Of a stretch of 47,500 nt of DNA, positions 31,315-47,500 are shown piece by piece. This DNA comes from Anaeromyces robustus (lineage: Eukaryota > Neocallimastigomycota > Neocallimastigomycetes > Neocallimastigales > Neocallimastigaceae). A program made the translations under genes and the position numbers. The stretch is taken from positions 15,001-62,500 of the forward strand of contig MCFG01000315.1 of the NCBI GenBank assembly GCA_002104895.1, written 5' to 3'. The notes beneath the pieces were generated by a model, which had not been told where the DNA came from, made no database searches, and saw only the letters and a list, made by a program, of their open reading frames with translations. Within the stretch, counting starts at the first letter, position 1; each line of letters begins with the position of its first letter.

Positions 31315-31327
31315 TTTTTTTATAGAA

Positions 31328-32524
31328 ATGTCTTTTTCAGCAAAAGATTTGTTAGCTGATGCTGATTTTGAACAACCACCACAGGTGGTTAATACTCAAT
31401 CACAAAATGAAACCGATTCCAAAGATCAAATTGCATTATTTGATTCTGATTCAGACTTAAGTGAAGGAGAAATGGAACAACTTACACTTAGTGATAATAA
31501 TGAATATCCAGATAGTCAATATTATCTTCAAGAAAAAATAGATCATCCAGAATTAAATATTGTTAAAGATTCTTCTATAGATTCTCTTGTTGAACTTATT
31601 AAAACAAGAGATTTTAAAAATATTATTGTTATGACTGGTGCTGGTGTCTCTACTACTGTAGGTATACCAGATTTTCGTTCACCAGAAACTGGTCTTTATC
31701 ATAATTTAGAAAGATTTAATCTTCCAAGTCCAGAAGATATGTTTGATTTAGACTATTTTCTTTATAATCCAGAACCATTCTATATTTTAGTGAAGGATCT
31801 TTATCCTGGTAAAATTCAACCATCAAAAACTCATTATTTTATTCGTCTTTTAGCTGATAAAGGTTTACTTCGTCGTCATTATACTCAAAATATTGATACA
31901 TTAGAAAGAGTAGCTGGTATACCTGATGAATTATTAGTAGAATCTCATGGTTCTTTTCATACTGCTCATTGTGTAGGTATTAGAGATAAACCAGGATGTC
32001 ATAAAGAATATTCTAAACAATATATAAAAGAAAAAATAAATGCTAAAGAAGTACCTTATTGTACAGAATGTGGTGGTTTAGTTAAACCTGATATTGTTTT
32101 TTTCGGTGAAGAACTTCCACAAAAATTTTTTGATTGCTATTTTGAAGATTTCCAAAAATGTGATTTATTATTAGTTTTTGGTACTTCTTTAACAGTTCAA
32201 CCTTTCTGTAATTTGATCGACTTTGCTAGTATTGATACCCCACGTTGTTTAATAAATAATAGATTAGCAGGTGTAACTGGTCATCCTAGAAAAGGTTTTG
32301 ATTTTTCAGGTTCATTCCAAAAATATAGAAGAGATATATTTTATAAAGGTAATTGTGATGATGGTTCAACAATTCTTGCTAAATCTATGGGACTTGAAGA
32401 TGAATTAAATGAATTGGTAATTAAAAAGTTATATATATATATAAAATGAATAATGATAAAATAATAATAATAATAAAAAAAAAAAAGAGTTGAATTATAA
32501 ATTTAGACTAATATGTATTTTTAA

Positions 32525-32569
<45 letters not shown>

Positions 32570-32753
32570 TTAGATTGCTAGAGAATCCAAGAAATTCCAA
32601 AAACCAGTTGTTAATAATGATGAAAACAAAGATGATGAAGTTAAAAAAGAAGAAACAGATAAAAAAGAATCTGATGAAGTAAAAACAAATGAAGATAAAT
32701 CAAATAAAAATAATACAGGTGAAGATAAAATAAATGAAGAATCAAAAAAATAA
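31328..32753 (+). CDS. HST2: Class I sirtuin, NAD-dependent protein deacylase (SIRT2/Hst2 type)
   Basis: Removes acyl groups from lysines using NAD. Two exons, 31328-32416 and 32574-32753, join in phase 0 to 422 aa. NAD-binding GAGVSTTVGIPDFRSP spans residues 104-119, TQNID 186-190, catalytic His is H207 (ESHGSFH), and the VKPDIVFFGEELP strand follows the zinc site. Zinc cysteines are C215, C224, C245 and C248; the first pair is separated by eight residues against four in human SIRT2, a small insertion. Residues 1-75 are acidic and disordered. Exon 2 encodes a 59-residue tail rich in Lys, Glu, Asp and Asn. If the intron is retained, translation ends ten codons later (373 aa) without that tail. 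A strong T run and TATAG precede the ATG. Cytosolic or nuclear location cannot be decided. Confidence 0.93.
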
Positions 32754-33751
32754 TTATTCGTTATTGATTAATATTGGTATATATACATATATAAATGTGT
32801 AATATATATGAAAGGTATGAAATCATAATAATAATACGTTATAGATACAAGTAAAAACAAAACGAAAAAAAAAAAAAAAAAAAAAAAAAAAATAAAAAAA
32901 TTAAAAAAATTTTAAAAAAACAAAAAACAAAAAACAAAAAAAAAAAAAAAAAAAAAAATAACATAAAAAAAAATATAACATAAAAAAAAAATATAAAAAT
33001 TATAAAAAAAAAAAAAAAAATTTTTTTAATATTTTTTAGACATTTATATATAAATGTAATATTATAGATATTTTGTATTTCACATATATATATATATTTT
33101 TTTTATATTATTAAAATTAAAAAATATAATAAAATAATTAATAAATATAATGTATATTTAAAAATATAATTTTTTTTTATTTTTTTTTTTTATTATTTTT
33201 ATTTTTTATTTTTTTAATTGCTTTATATTTTATTTAATAATTTTAATTTATTTTGTATTTATACATTTTTTTTTGTTTTAAAAAAAATAATATTTTTATG
33301 ATTAATAATTAATATTATAACAGTTCATTATTATTATTATCATTATTATTGATGGGAATATTGTATTTATTTTATGTTTATTTTATTTAGTGATATTATT
33401 TGTATTAAAAAAAAAAAAAGGGAAAAAATATTATTATTATTCTTTTTATTGTTTTTTTTTTCTATTGGATTAAAAACATTATTGTAGATATATCATATTT
33501 ATATATAATACAAATTTACGGTTATTTGATTATTACTGCCATTTTTTTTAAAATTATTTTATTATTATTTTATATATATATATATAATAATAGCAATAAT
33601 ACTTAAAAGTATTGTAATTTCTCTGTATTTTATAATTCTTCTTATTATTTTTTTTTATAGGTTTTCTTTTTTTTTTCTTTTTTTTTTTTTTTTTACTTTT
33701 TTTTTTTTTCTTTTATTTTTTTCACCTTTCATTTTATTATATAATTTAAAA
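32754..33751. other. Convergent 3' spacer between SIR2 and SPX-SerB
   Basis: Both genes end towards this ~1 kb stretch. It has poly-A on the SIR2 side (32865-32959) and poly-T on the other side (33641-33722), as expected for two facing 3' UTRs and terminators. No gene. Confidence 0.6.
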
Positions 33752-37931
<4,180 letters not shown>

Positions 37932-40900
37932 TTACATATCAATGTACGATTCAGGAACAATTCCTTCTAATGAACCCTTTTTAATCTTTTATTTATTTAT
38001 TTATTTTGAAACAAGGATATATATATATATTAATTAACTTATAATTAATAAAATATATTTATATATTGTTAATTAAAAATATATATATTTTAATTACCTT
38101 AAGCCATCCAGAATCATCTTGTCCAAGGATTACAACAGAATCTCCTTCAGTGATAGCGATTTCATCATCTTTTTCTGGTTCAAATGAATAAATTACCTTT
38201 TTAATTGGTGCAATATAACTTGAAGGAACAAAACCTTCACCATTGCTTGTTTTGACTTTTACCCATCCATCGACTTCGGCTGAAATATTAAAAAAAAGAT
38301 CATGTTTATAATAATAAAAATAATATCAATATTAACATATTATATAATTATTAATAATACATATAAAAATAAATTTGAATTTTAAATCAATAAGTTATAT
38401 ATATTTATATTTAAATATTTCTTTTTCATTTTTTCATACGTTCAATAATTTCTACATTTTCATTTACTGTTAAACTAATTTCATCACCATTTTGTGGTTG
38501 ATATTCGAATATGGCACACATCATTGGGGAATCTATTTTTGGTTTTTCTTCTTTTATTTCATCCATATTATTTATTGGATATCTTTCTTCATCAGTAATT
38601 GCGTCCACTGAGGATGAAAGTATTGGTGTTGATGAATATAAATTATCCTCACTAGTATCTGATAAAACTCTAGCTGATGAGGGCATTGATACATTTGATT
38701 CACTTGCTGGTAAAATTTCAAATATTATTAATATAAATTTATAATTTAAATTTAATAAATTATTATATATATAATAAATAAATATATTTAATGTTATATA
38801 TTATATAATATATTGGGAAAATGTTTATTATAAAAAAGAGAAAAAAAAATAAAAAAACAAATAAACAAAGAAAAATAAAACAAAAAATAAATAACAAAAA
38901 AACAAAAACAAAGATGAAAATAAAAACAAAAAACAAAAACAAAAATCAAAATCAAAATCAAAAATAGAAAAAAAAAAAAAAAAAAAAAAAAAAAACATAC
39001 TTGCTGTTCTGACACGGAGAGCTTTTCTGTCCATTTTAGTACCAGTACAACGTTGTGGTACTTCTGCTTCACATTTTGAATGACATACAAATGAACAAGA
39101 TTTACATTGAAGAGCTTTACCTCTTACTTTTTCTTGACATAAATCACATACAGTTGGATTTATAATTATAACTGATTTGAAATTATGTGAATTAACTTGA
39201 TTATCTTCACCAATGACTTTAGTAATGGTTTCAATTTTAGATTCATTAATAACTATAGGAATTTCAGCCATGTGCATATTATACCATAATTCACTTTGTT
39301 TTTCTTTCATATCCTTAGTATCTGTAGCTGAAGGATTATTGAGATAACCTTGATAAGCAGTTTGAATTTGTTCATAATCTGATTTTGCTGTATTATATTT
39401 TTCTTGGAAAGCAATTAATTGCTCTTTAAGGTTATCGTTAAGATTACTAAGGTAAATTGATGATTTATTAGTAATAGCAAATTCATCATTATCATTATTA
39501 AGAGCACTAACATATTTTTCATCTTCAATAGGTATAATTTCTTTTTTGTTTTTTGTTTCAAAAATAACATTATCATTAACAGGATCAATAGCGTTAACAT
39601 CATTTAATGCTATATCAAAACTAGTTTTTATATTGTCAGATAAATCTTGTTCTAATTTAACATAATCTTTACAATATGCTTGGAAAGCACCAATAACACC
39701 TTCTTGGTTTGATTGAAGATTCTACGATATATTATAAGATTGTTATAAAAATTATTAATCAAATATAAATATATAATCATTTATATATAAAACATTAATA
39801 ATTAAAATTAAAATAAAAAAAATAGATGTATAATTATAAAAATATTCAATTATTCGTTACATTATAAATTTCCGGAACATATTCATTAGCAACTTTTTTC
39901 TTTAAGGTATTTAAACTGCATAAAGATAATATATATAAATTCTATATAACAATAAAACACAATATAATAATAATGATAAAAAATAATATTGTTACAGTTA
40001 AAAATATTTAAAAATTTTATCATAATTATAATCATTATTTATTACAATAATTAAATAATAATATTATTTTTAATAATCATTAAAAAGTTACCTTTTTATT
40101 ATCCATTTCAATTTGTGTAGTGTCAATTAATTTTTCAATTTTTTTTATTCCTTTATCATTTGATTTTTCAAGATTTGCTTGACTATCTTGTTTATTAAGT
40201 TTTTTCTTATGATTAACCATATTATCACAACTTTCGTAATACTTCTTTTTAGCCTTTATATTTTATATATTTAATATAAATATATTAATATCAATTAAAA
40301 AAATATTGTTATATCCATTTTTTATAATTATAAAATTAAACAATTACATTATTTTTTTCATTAACCAACTTTTCAACTTCATCATTGAAATTCTTATGAT
40401 ATTGTAAATTCTTTATCATATTTTTATTTAAATAAAACATATATTATGTTATCATTAATATATTTAATATTATATTTATAATTATTATATATTTATTATT
40501 AATTAATTTTATTATTTTTTTTTAATTCTATTATTGATTTTATATATTTACTCTTTTTTTGTCGTCTTCTTTTATTCCAATCTGTGTTTTAATTTTTTCA
40601 ATAACAATTTCTGTAAGATTTTCACTAAATCTTAATCTATATTTGCTGATAGCTTCCATTTGGTTTAAAATAGATTTCCATGCTGTAATGTATGAACTAA
40701 TAATTTTTATGAATAAATATATAAATATATAAAAATCAAAAAAATCAAAAAAATATTTAATATAAATAAATAGTAATATTTTCATGAAATATATATACAT
40801 ACTAGTATTCATTTCCTAAATTTGAAGGCAAATTAATTTCTGAATCAGCAGATTCTTCATTTTCAGGATTTAAGGTGCCACTTTCAGCTGTATTTAATGG

Positions 40901-41375
40901 ATTTGGTGTATTTGGTGAGTTACATTCAGATTGAGCTCTTTTTTTGTCACATTTTTGAACATATTTTTGAATTAAACTGGATGAATCTTTTGCATAATTT
41001 TTTTCTAGTTGAGCTCTTTCTTTTAAATATTCTCTATTTATTATTTTTAATTATCATTATGTATAGAACAAGTAATCATTATTTTCATTAATATTATATA
41101 GGAAAAAAATTTTTTTTTCATTGAATTAATATTATATTGATGCATTTATTTTATTTTTTAATTTTTTTTTCTTTTATTAAAAAAATTACCTAAAATCTGA
41201 AAGAAAAGAAATAGCTGTTGATATTTTATGTTATTTTTATTATTGAAAAATAATAAATAATATATTAGAATCATTGTATTTATATATTATATAGATAATA
41301 TTTAATTATTAGCATACAGGAATTGACATAATTTTTTATTATATCTTTATCTTGGAATACTTCTCCATAAGTCAT
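37932..41375 (-). CDS. BZZ1: BZZ1-like F-BAR / C1 / SH3 / SH3 membrane-actin adaptor
   Basis: Eleven exons join in phase to 648 aa (yeast Bzz1 is of similar size): 41375-41318, 41214-41190, 41033-40803, 40696-40552, 40410-40348, 40253-40092, 39899-39861, 39721-39001, 38706-38440, 38279-38098, 37985-37932. Residues 1 to about 280 form the helical F-BAR region (SISFLSDFREYLKERAQLEK, AWKSILNQMEAISKYRLRF). A C1-type zinc finger lies at about 420-468 (H then CDLC, CKSC, CHSKC, RC). SH3 domains are at about 544-595 (CAIFEYQPQNGDEISL, GWVKV, GFVPSSYI) and 597-648 (VIYSFEPEKDDEIAI, GWLK, GIVPESYI). Bzz1 links curved plasma membrane to Las17/WASP-driven actin at endocytic sites. An Asn/Glu/Ser-rich insert sits near residues 55-95. 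Exons 2 (25 nt) and 7 (39 nt) are very small and exon 7's acceptor is the least certain junction. Confidence 0.9.
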
Positions 41376-42598
<1,223 letters not shown>

Positions 42599-45001
42599 AT
42601 GAATAAAAATTTAATAGATATTTTTCATAAACTTGAATGCATTCCTTGGGAATATATAGAATTAGAAAATAACATTAAAGACACTGAAATTAAAAATTCA
42701 AATTTTAATGAACAATTAATTTCAATAAAGAAAGAAAATGATACTTCAACATTACATTTAGAAAATACGAAGGATAATAGCAAGGAAGATGTGAAGAAAA
42801 AAATAATAATTGAAAATATATTAAGTAATGTAAATACAACAAAGCAAAAAAAGAAAGATTTATTTCAAGAAAAAATAAAATCTATTAAAACCATTTCAAA
42901 TTTTTCTAATTCATTGAATATTAACAACGGCAGCAACAACAATAATAATAATAATAACAACAATAGTTCGAATGGTAATGGAAATTTAAATTTAAATTTA
43001 ACAATTTTACCTCTAACTTCTTTAACTCAAAATATACCAAGTTCATCTTTTCAAGATAATAATAAATTAAAGCATATATCAACAGAATATACAACACATA
43101 ATAATAATAGAGAAGATGTAACTTCTTCAAATGTAACAATTAACAACAACAACAAATCATTTTTTTCAAAAACGAATTATTATATAAAATATTATTTTAA
43201 TGCTGATGATAGTATTTATTTATTTATGATAACAGATATGAAGAACATTTGGTATGAATATATATATAATGAAGAGATACTTAATATTAAAAAGAAGGTT
43301 ATTATTTTTTTTTTTTTTTGATTATGTAACAATATTAAATAATAATTATCTGTATATTTATTATAAAGCAAAAAACTTAGCCATGCAAAATTTTTATTAA
43401 TATATATATTAAATGATTTAAATATAACTTTATATTTGTTTGTAATAGAAAGATGCTGTTAATTTTGAATCTCAAAATAATATTATAGAATTAATACATA
43501 ATAATATCAAAAGTAAAGAAGTAAATACCACTTTTAGATTAATAAATCAAAGTCAAAATAAAGATAATATTTGCATACAGTTAAGTGTTCCATATATATA
43601 TGTTACTTTTAACTGGAATTTTGATTGCATATTATTATCAAATACAACTAATTTATCATTTATTAAAAAAGAAAATCAAGGTTATTATTTTAGAAATTTT
43701 GTATATTATACATATTATATATTTTTAATTATATTGAAAAAAAGAGCTATTTTGTAAATGCATAATACAAAATAATTTTTTTTTATATTAACAAAAATTT
43801 ATTATTAATAATATGTTTTTTTTTTTTTTTTTTTTTTTATTCTGTTATATATACATAAATATAATTTAATAATTTAGATGAACCGGTGGCAAAGTTAGAT
43901 GGGTCAAAAATTTTTTATGAACATATAACTTTACCTCTGATTTTAATGATATCTGAATTACAAAGAAGAATGGATCGTTACGAAGAAGTGATTACTAGGA
44001 AAGAAAAAAGTATAAAAATATTATATGATCAATTAATATTATTAGAAGAGACACCTCCAAAAAGTATTTTTTTAATTATAATATAAATTATATATATAAT
44101 AATATATATTAATTAATATAGATGCTAATTTCTAATTATTAATTAATTATATAATATTATATTATTTATTATACTGTTATTTACATATTTAAGGATTTAA
44201 GTTTGAAGAGTTTAATAAAAAGATATTTGATGAAGAATTACGTTTTTCAACGGATATAGCATCTAGTGAACATACAGTGTTTACGCAGGAAAATTTAGTT
44301 AATTTATATAAGAATGTTACTAATACTGTTTTATCTAAAACATTCCCTCATTTAGTTAATGGTATAATATATAAAGAAAAAAAAAATTTTTTTTAAACAT
44401 ATTATTTCAAAATAAATATGATGAACATTATAATAATATTGTTATCAATAAATATATATTATATATACATATTATATTTATTATAAGACGAATATAAAAC
44501 AGAACTAAATAATGAAAGATTATCACTAATCCCAACATTAGTTTCAGAATCCAATGAATTAAATAGAAAAAGGCCATTAAATCCAAGTGTAAGTGAAACC
44601 ATACCTGGAACACTTGCAACAATAAATAATAATGAAAATTCATCTTCATCTTCTTTATCATATAATGGTTTAAGTGATTCAACACTTAAAGAAGATGATA
44701 ACAATCAAAGTATATTAGAAGGATTAGAAAAGGAAAAGGATAAAGAGGTAAATTTTATATTACGGAATAAATATAATAAAAAAAATAGAGAAAAGTAGAA
44801 AAATAAAATTATATATATATAAATATTGACATTATATAATAAATATTCTCATAAAAACTAATAATATTATTTATTTATATATTTTTTTTTTTATAAAAAT
44901 AGGTAATAAATACACTTATGAAGAATAAAAGAAATAAAATTGAAACAATTATTAATAAAAAAAAGGATAAGAAGAAGAATAAAAAGAGAAAATTAGTATA
45001 A
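42599..45001 (+). CDS. NEJ1: XLF/Nej1-type non-homologous end-joining factor
   Basis: Six exons, 42599-43297, 43449-43680, 43878-44063, 44194-44361, 44488-44747, 44903-45001, join in phase to 547 aa. XLF bridges DNA ends with XRCC4-ligase IV and Ku in the nucleus. The globular head is recognisable: IPWEYIEL (15-22), YLFMITDMKNIWYEYI (207-222) and FNWNFDCILL (287-296), which parallel PWAWLQL, YALLVSDLQQVWHEQV and FYWNFHCML in human XLF. A helical stalk starts at LPLILMISELQRRMDRY, followed by FKFEEFNKKIFDEELRF. The C-terminus is lysine-rich (KKKDKKKNKKRKLV), like the basic Ku-binding/nuclear tail of XLF. About 165 low-complexity residues (26-190, with a 10-residue Asn run) are inserted between the first two head strands, making the protein much longer than human XLF (299 aa). 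Confidence 0.85.
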
Positions 45002-45281
45002 ATAAAATGAAAATTATAATTGCATTTTTCAAAATTTAAAAAATTTCTTTGTAAAAAATAGAAATAATTAATAAATAGTATATATATATTTATATATATA
45101 TACATGTTACATGTATTTATTTTTTAATTATGGTTACTAATTTTTATTTTATTTATATTTATATATTTGTTTTTTTTTTTGTTTTTTTTTTTTTTTTTCT
45201 TTTTTTTTTTTGTTTTTTTTTTTTGTTATTTTTTTTTGTTTTTTATATTTATATTTATCTTTTATTTTGTTTATTATTATT

Positions 45282-45314
<33 letters not shown>

Positions 45315-46284
45315 TAATTTTTTGGTTTATTTTTATTGTCATTATTCAAGATTTTTTATTTTATTTTATTTTATATTCTTATTTTATTTTATTTTAATTT
45401 TTTTATAATTTATTATGATACTCGTACTTTTATTACATTTTTTTTTTTTTTTACATAAAACATCATGATTCCATATATTACTATTATTTTCTATTTATGT
45501 ATTTATTTATCATAAATATTATCAAACTAATGATTAATGTATGTTAATTTATTTTTTTATATTATATATTCTTATTATCTTATTTATTAATATTTATTTA
45601 TTAATCTTTTATTTATTTTATTTATTTAATTTTTATTTTTTTCTTGAAAAAACAATTAAAGTAATTGTTTACACATTAAATTAGAAGAAAAGAAAAAGGA
45701 AAAATATAAAAAACATATAGTAATTATTAATTATTAATAAAATTTAGGATTACTTATAAATTTTTAAATTTTTTTCTTTTTTTTTTTTTTTTCATTTATA
45801 GAAATAGAAATACTTTTATTTATATGCTTTATAATCAAAATTGTAATATATATAACAATAATAAATTAAAAAGCAAATATTAAAAAAAGTAAATCGAGTA
45901 AAGTAAAAAAAAAAGTGATATCGTAAATAATGAAAAAAAAAAAAAAAAAAAAAAAAAATTACATTTAAAAATCTAAAAGATTCAAAAATAAAAAGATTTA
46001 AAGTAAAATAATTATTAAATTATTTTTATCCTAAATAGTTAAATTATTAAATAATTTAAAATTTATTTTATTAAAAAAAAAAAAAAAGAAAGAAATATAA
46101 ATTTATATTATATATTATATTTAAAATTATTTTAAATATATATATATATATATATTATTTTATTTTTTTAATCAATTTTTTTACTATTAATTATTATTAT
46201 TATTTTCTAATTTTTATTAGTTTATTATATAGATAAAATATTATGGATCATTACCTTTCAGTTATTTTTATACTTTATATTATA
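45002..46284. other. Convergent 3' spacer between XLF and the SH3 gene
   Basis: Poly-T-rich sequence at 45170-45240, poly-A at 45930-45958 and A/T-only DNA. The Phe-rich and Lys-rich frames here come from T/A runs. No gene. Confidence 0.6.
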
Positions 46285-47500
46285 TTATTCAGACTTTTGT
46301 CTATCATTAATTTCCATATCTATTAATTTACTAATACGTAATCTTTCTAAACATTTCTTGTAGTAATCTTTTTCTTCCACAGTCATCTTACTACTATAGA
46401 CATTACTTCTCAAAAAGTCAAATACTTCTTGAGAATGGCATGGTAATGAATGATGTTTAGACTTCTTTTCTTGAGAAGATGTAATTCTATTTTTTATTTT
46501 TTCTTCTTCTATTACATTATTTAATACACTTTGTGGATCTAATATAGTATGTCTATGATTAATTTTATTTTTATTAGAAGAAGTCATGAAAGTAGTTGGA
46601 GAGGATATGACAACAGAATTTGTTTTCATTAAATTCTTTCCTTCATTACTATTAATATCAATACTATTACTTATAAAATTACGATTATTGTTTTGTTGAT
46701 TATTTATATTAATGTTGATATTTATACTACTTGGAATGTCTTTAGATTCATTACTATTATTATTTATAATATTAATATTATTATTAATATTAATAATTGA
46801 TGGAATAGTTACTGGAGAATCTGAATTTGGAGTAGAAATAATAGATGATGAAGACTTTATCGCTATCATGGATTTATCATAAGTAGTGGCAGTCATAGTT
46901 GAATTGGTAAATTTAATGTCAGACAATGGGGAATTTTGATAAAGAGATACATTAGAATGTTGACGAGAAATAGGTGGAGTTAATGGGGAAGGTATAATAA
47001 ATTCATTGATATTGTTATCAAAGATTTCTGGTTCGCTAGAGTGAGCTAATGGAAAATAACCAATTTTTGAATCTTTATTGTTAATAACTTTTCCAGATGC
47101 CCAACCATCTTTAAAGACATTAACAATTTCAACTCTATCACCAAGATTTAATTCTATTTCATCTTCACGTAATGGTTTATAACTTTTTACTATAGTACAA
47201 ACCATTTTAATAGGTGGTGGGATAGCAACACCTTTAGTATCAATAGATAAACATTTTTTATTTTCATATTTTCTTTCTTCTTTTTCGTTCTTCTCTTCTA
47301 ATATAGATTGTGAACTTAATGAAGAAGGCTCTTGATATTTTCTTAATTTTTCAATATTATCACATGATTGTTTATAATTTGATTTTGAAAATAAATCTTT
47401 ATCTAATTTAACGTTTAACGAAATACGTCTTGGTGCAATAACATTAGTATTATTGATTCTTATATTGCTGGAAAGACGTTTATCGATTTTTCTATGTCTG
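46285..47500 (-). CDS. SH3-domain protein, 5' end cut by window
   Basis: The frame is open from the right edge to a stop at 46285-46287, about 405 codons, with its N-terminus outside. An internal ATG at 47205 is not the start, because the frame upstream (HRKIDKRLSSN..., PPPIK) is equally coding-like and runs straight into the SH3 domain. The SH3 (CTIVKSYKPLREDEIELNL, GDRVEIVNVFKDGWASG, KIGYFPLA) spans roughly 55 residues. After it comes a long Ser/Asn/Ile-rich disordered region with TPP and SP motifs, then a short charged, helical C-terminus (EVFDFLRSNVYSSKMTVEE). In fungi such SH3 domains often sit behind a single transmembrane segment in polarity or fusion proteins; whether that applies here cannot be seen. 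Confidence 0.8.
   Translation of the reverse strand, partial: RHRKIDKRLSSNIRINNTNVIAPRRISLNVKLDKDLFSKSNYKQSCDNIEKLRKYQEPSSLSSQSILEEKNEKEERKYENKKCLSIDTKGVAIPPPIKMVCTIVKSYKPLREDEIELNLGDRVEIVNVFKDGWASGKVINNKDSKIGYFPLAHSSEPEIFDNNINEFIIPSPLTPPISRQHSNVSLYQNSPLSDIKFTNSTMTATTYDKSMIAIKSSSSIISTPNSDSPVTIPSIININNNINIINNNSNESKDIPSSININININNQQNNNRNFISNSIDINSNEGKNLMKTNSVVISSPTTFMTSSNKNKINHRHTILDPQSVLNNVIEEEKIKNRITSSQEKKSKHHSLPCHSQEVFDFLRSNVYSSKMTVEEKDYYKKCLERLRISKLIDMEINDRQKSE

Larger units (their letters stand above)
26145..31327. other. 5.2 kb gene-free spacer, shared promoter region of aconitase (-) and SIR2 (+)
   Basis: No frame with coding composition. It holds homopolymers (26494-26523, 26830-26852, 28480-28506), TTTA arrays (about 26957-27075 and 29725-29840), an imperfect duplication (about 30310-30465) and long T runs just before the SIR2 start. 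The only notably GC-bearing patch near aconitase is CTCCCCCAAT at 26571-26580. No RNA gene recognised. Confidence 0.6.

Noticed and set aside
39902-39935. Alternative BZZ1 exon 7 start including the ORF segment reading NLYILSLCS
   Set aside because: It is in frame, but it would insert a hydrophobic stretch into the F-BAR coil. The TTAAAG acceptor at 39900 matches the neighbouring introns' acceptors and gives a better continuation.
42599-45001. Assignment of the end-joining gene to XRCC4 instead of XLF
   Set aside because: The W-N-F motif in the head, the order of the head strands and the basic C-terminal tail match XLF better than XRCC4.
45130-45408. Phe-rich frame and its Lys-rich antisense partner
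   Set aside because: Produced by poly-T/poly-A tracts downstream of XLF.

Overview
The window is extremely A+T-rich eukaryotic nuclear DNA. Protein-coding islands have moderate GC. They are separated by kilobases of almost pure A/T with long homopolymers, (TTTA)n and (TTA)n arrays. Genes carry GT-AG introns, often starting GTAA or GTATG and ending in a bare AG after T/A-rich sequence. Several proteins have poly-asparagine runs. The gene set looks fungal: a BZZ1-type F-BAR/C1/SH3/SH3 protein, an RTC5-like TLDc protein, a class I sirtuin and ALG3. Together with the base composition, the very long spacers, a cytosolic-looking aconitase and a GPI-anchored cysteine-containing surface protein, this points to an anaerobic gut fungus (Neocallimastigomycota). 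That placement is inference, not proof.

Layout. A Myb/SANT-domain protein (-) runs off the left edge (1-2053). A 5.7 kb spacer (2054-7806) is filled with A/T repeats and a 38-bp perfect inverted repeat. Then come a 229-residue orphan secreted protein (-, 7807-8496), ALG3 in nine exons (-, 9909-12686), a TLDc/RTC5-like protein with a giant (TTA)n tract in an intron (-, 13644-16922), and a seven-exon GPI-anchored surface protein (-, 18109-21122). A 75-bp retroposon-like insertion with a 39-A tail and 9-bp target duplications sits at 21973-22104. Aconitase follows in two exons (-, 23568-26144), then a 5.2 kb empty spacer. After it lie a SIR2 deacetylase (+, 31328-32753), an SPX-ACT-ACT-phosphoserine phosphatase fusion (-, 33752-36698), a BZZ1-like protein in eleven exons (-, 37932-41375), an XLF/Nej1-type end-joining factor in six exons (+, 42599-45001), and an SH3 protein (-, 46285-47500) running off the right edge.

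Most gene models were built by hand by joining exons whose phases agree across every junction. The genes do not form an operon or an obvious pathway cluster. They cover housekeeping metabolism (aconitase, serine synthesis), ER glycosylation (ALG3), which could serve the two secreted proteins, membrane/actin work (BZZ1, SH3 protein), DNA repair (XLF), and acetyl-lysine or transcription control (SIR2, Myb).

The strongest candidate for something undescribed is the SPX-SerB fusion at 33752-36698. It places a phosphate/inositol-pyrophosphate sensor domain on the same chain as the last enzyme of serine biosynthesis. Next are the XLF with a large asparagine-rich insertion inside its head domain, the GPI-anchored protein with GY...C...C repeats, the poly(A) retroposon, and the 38-bp hairpin.
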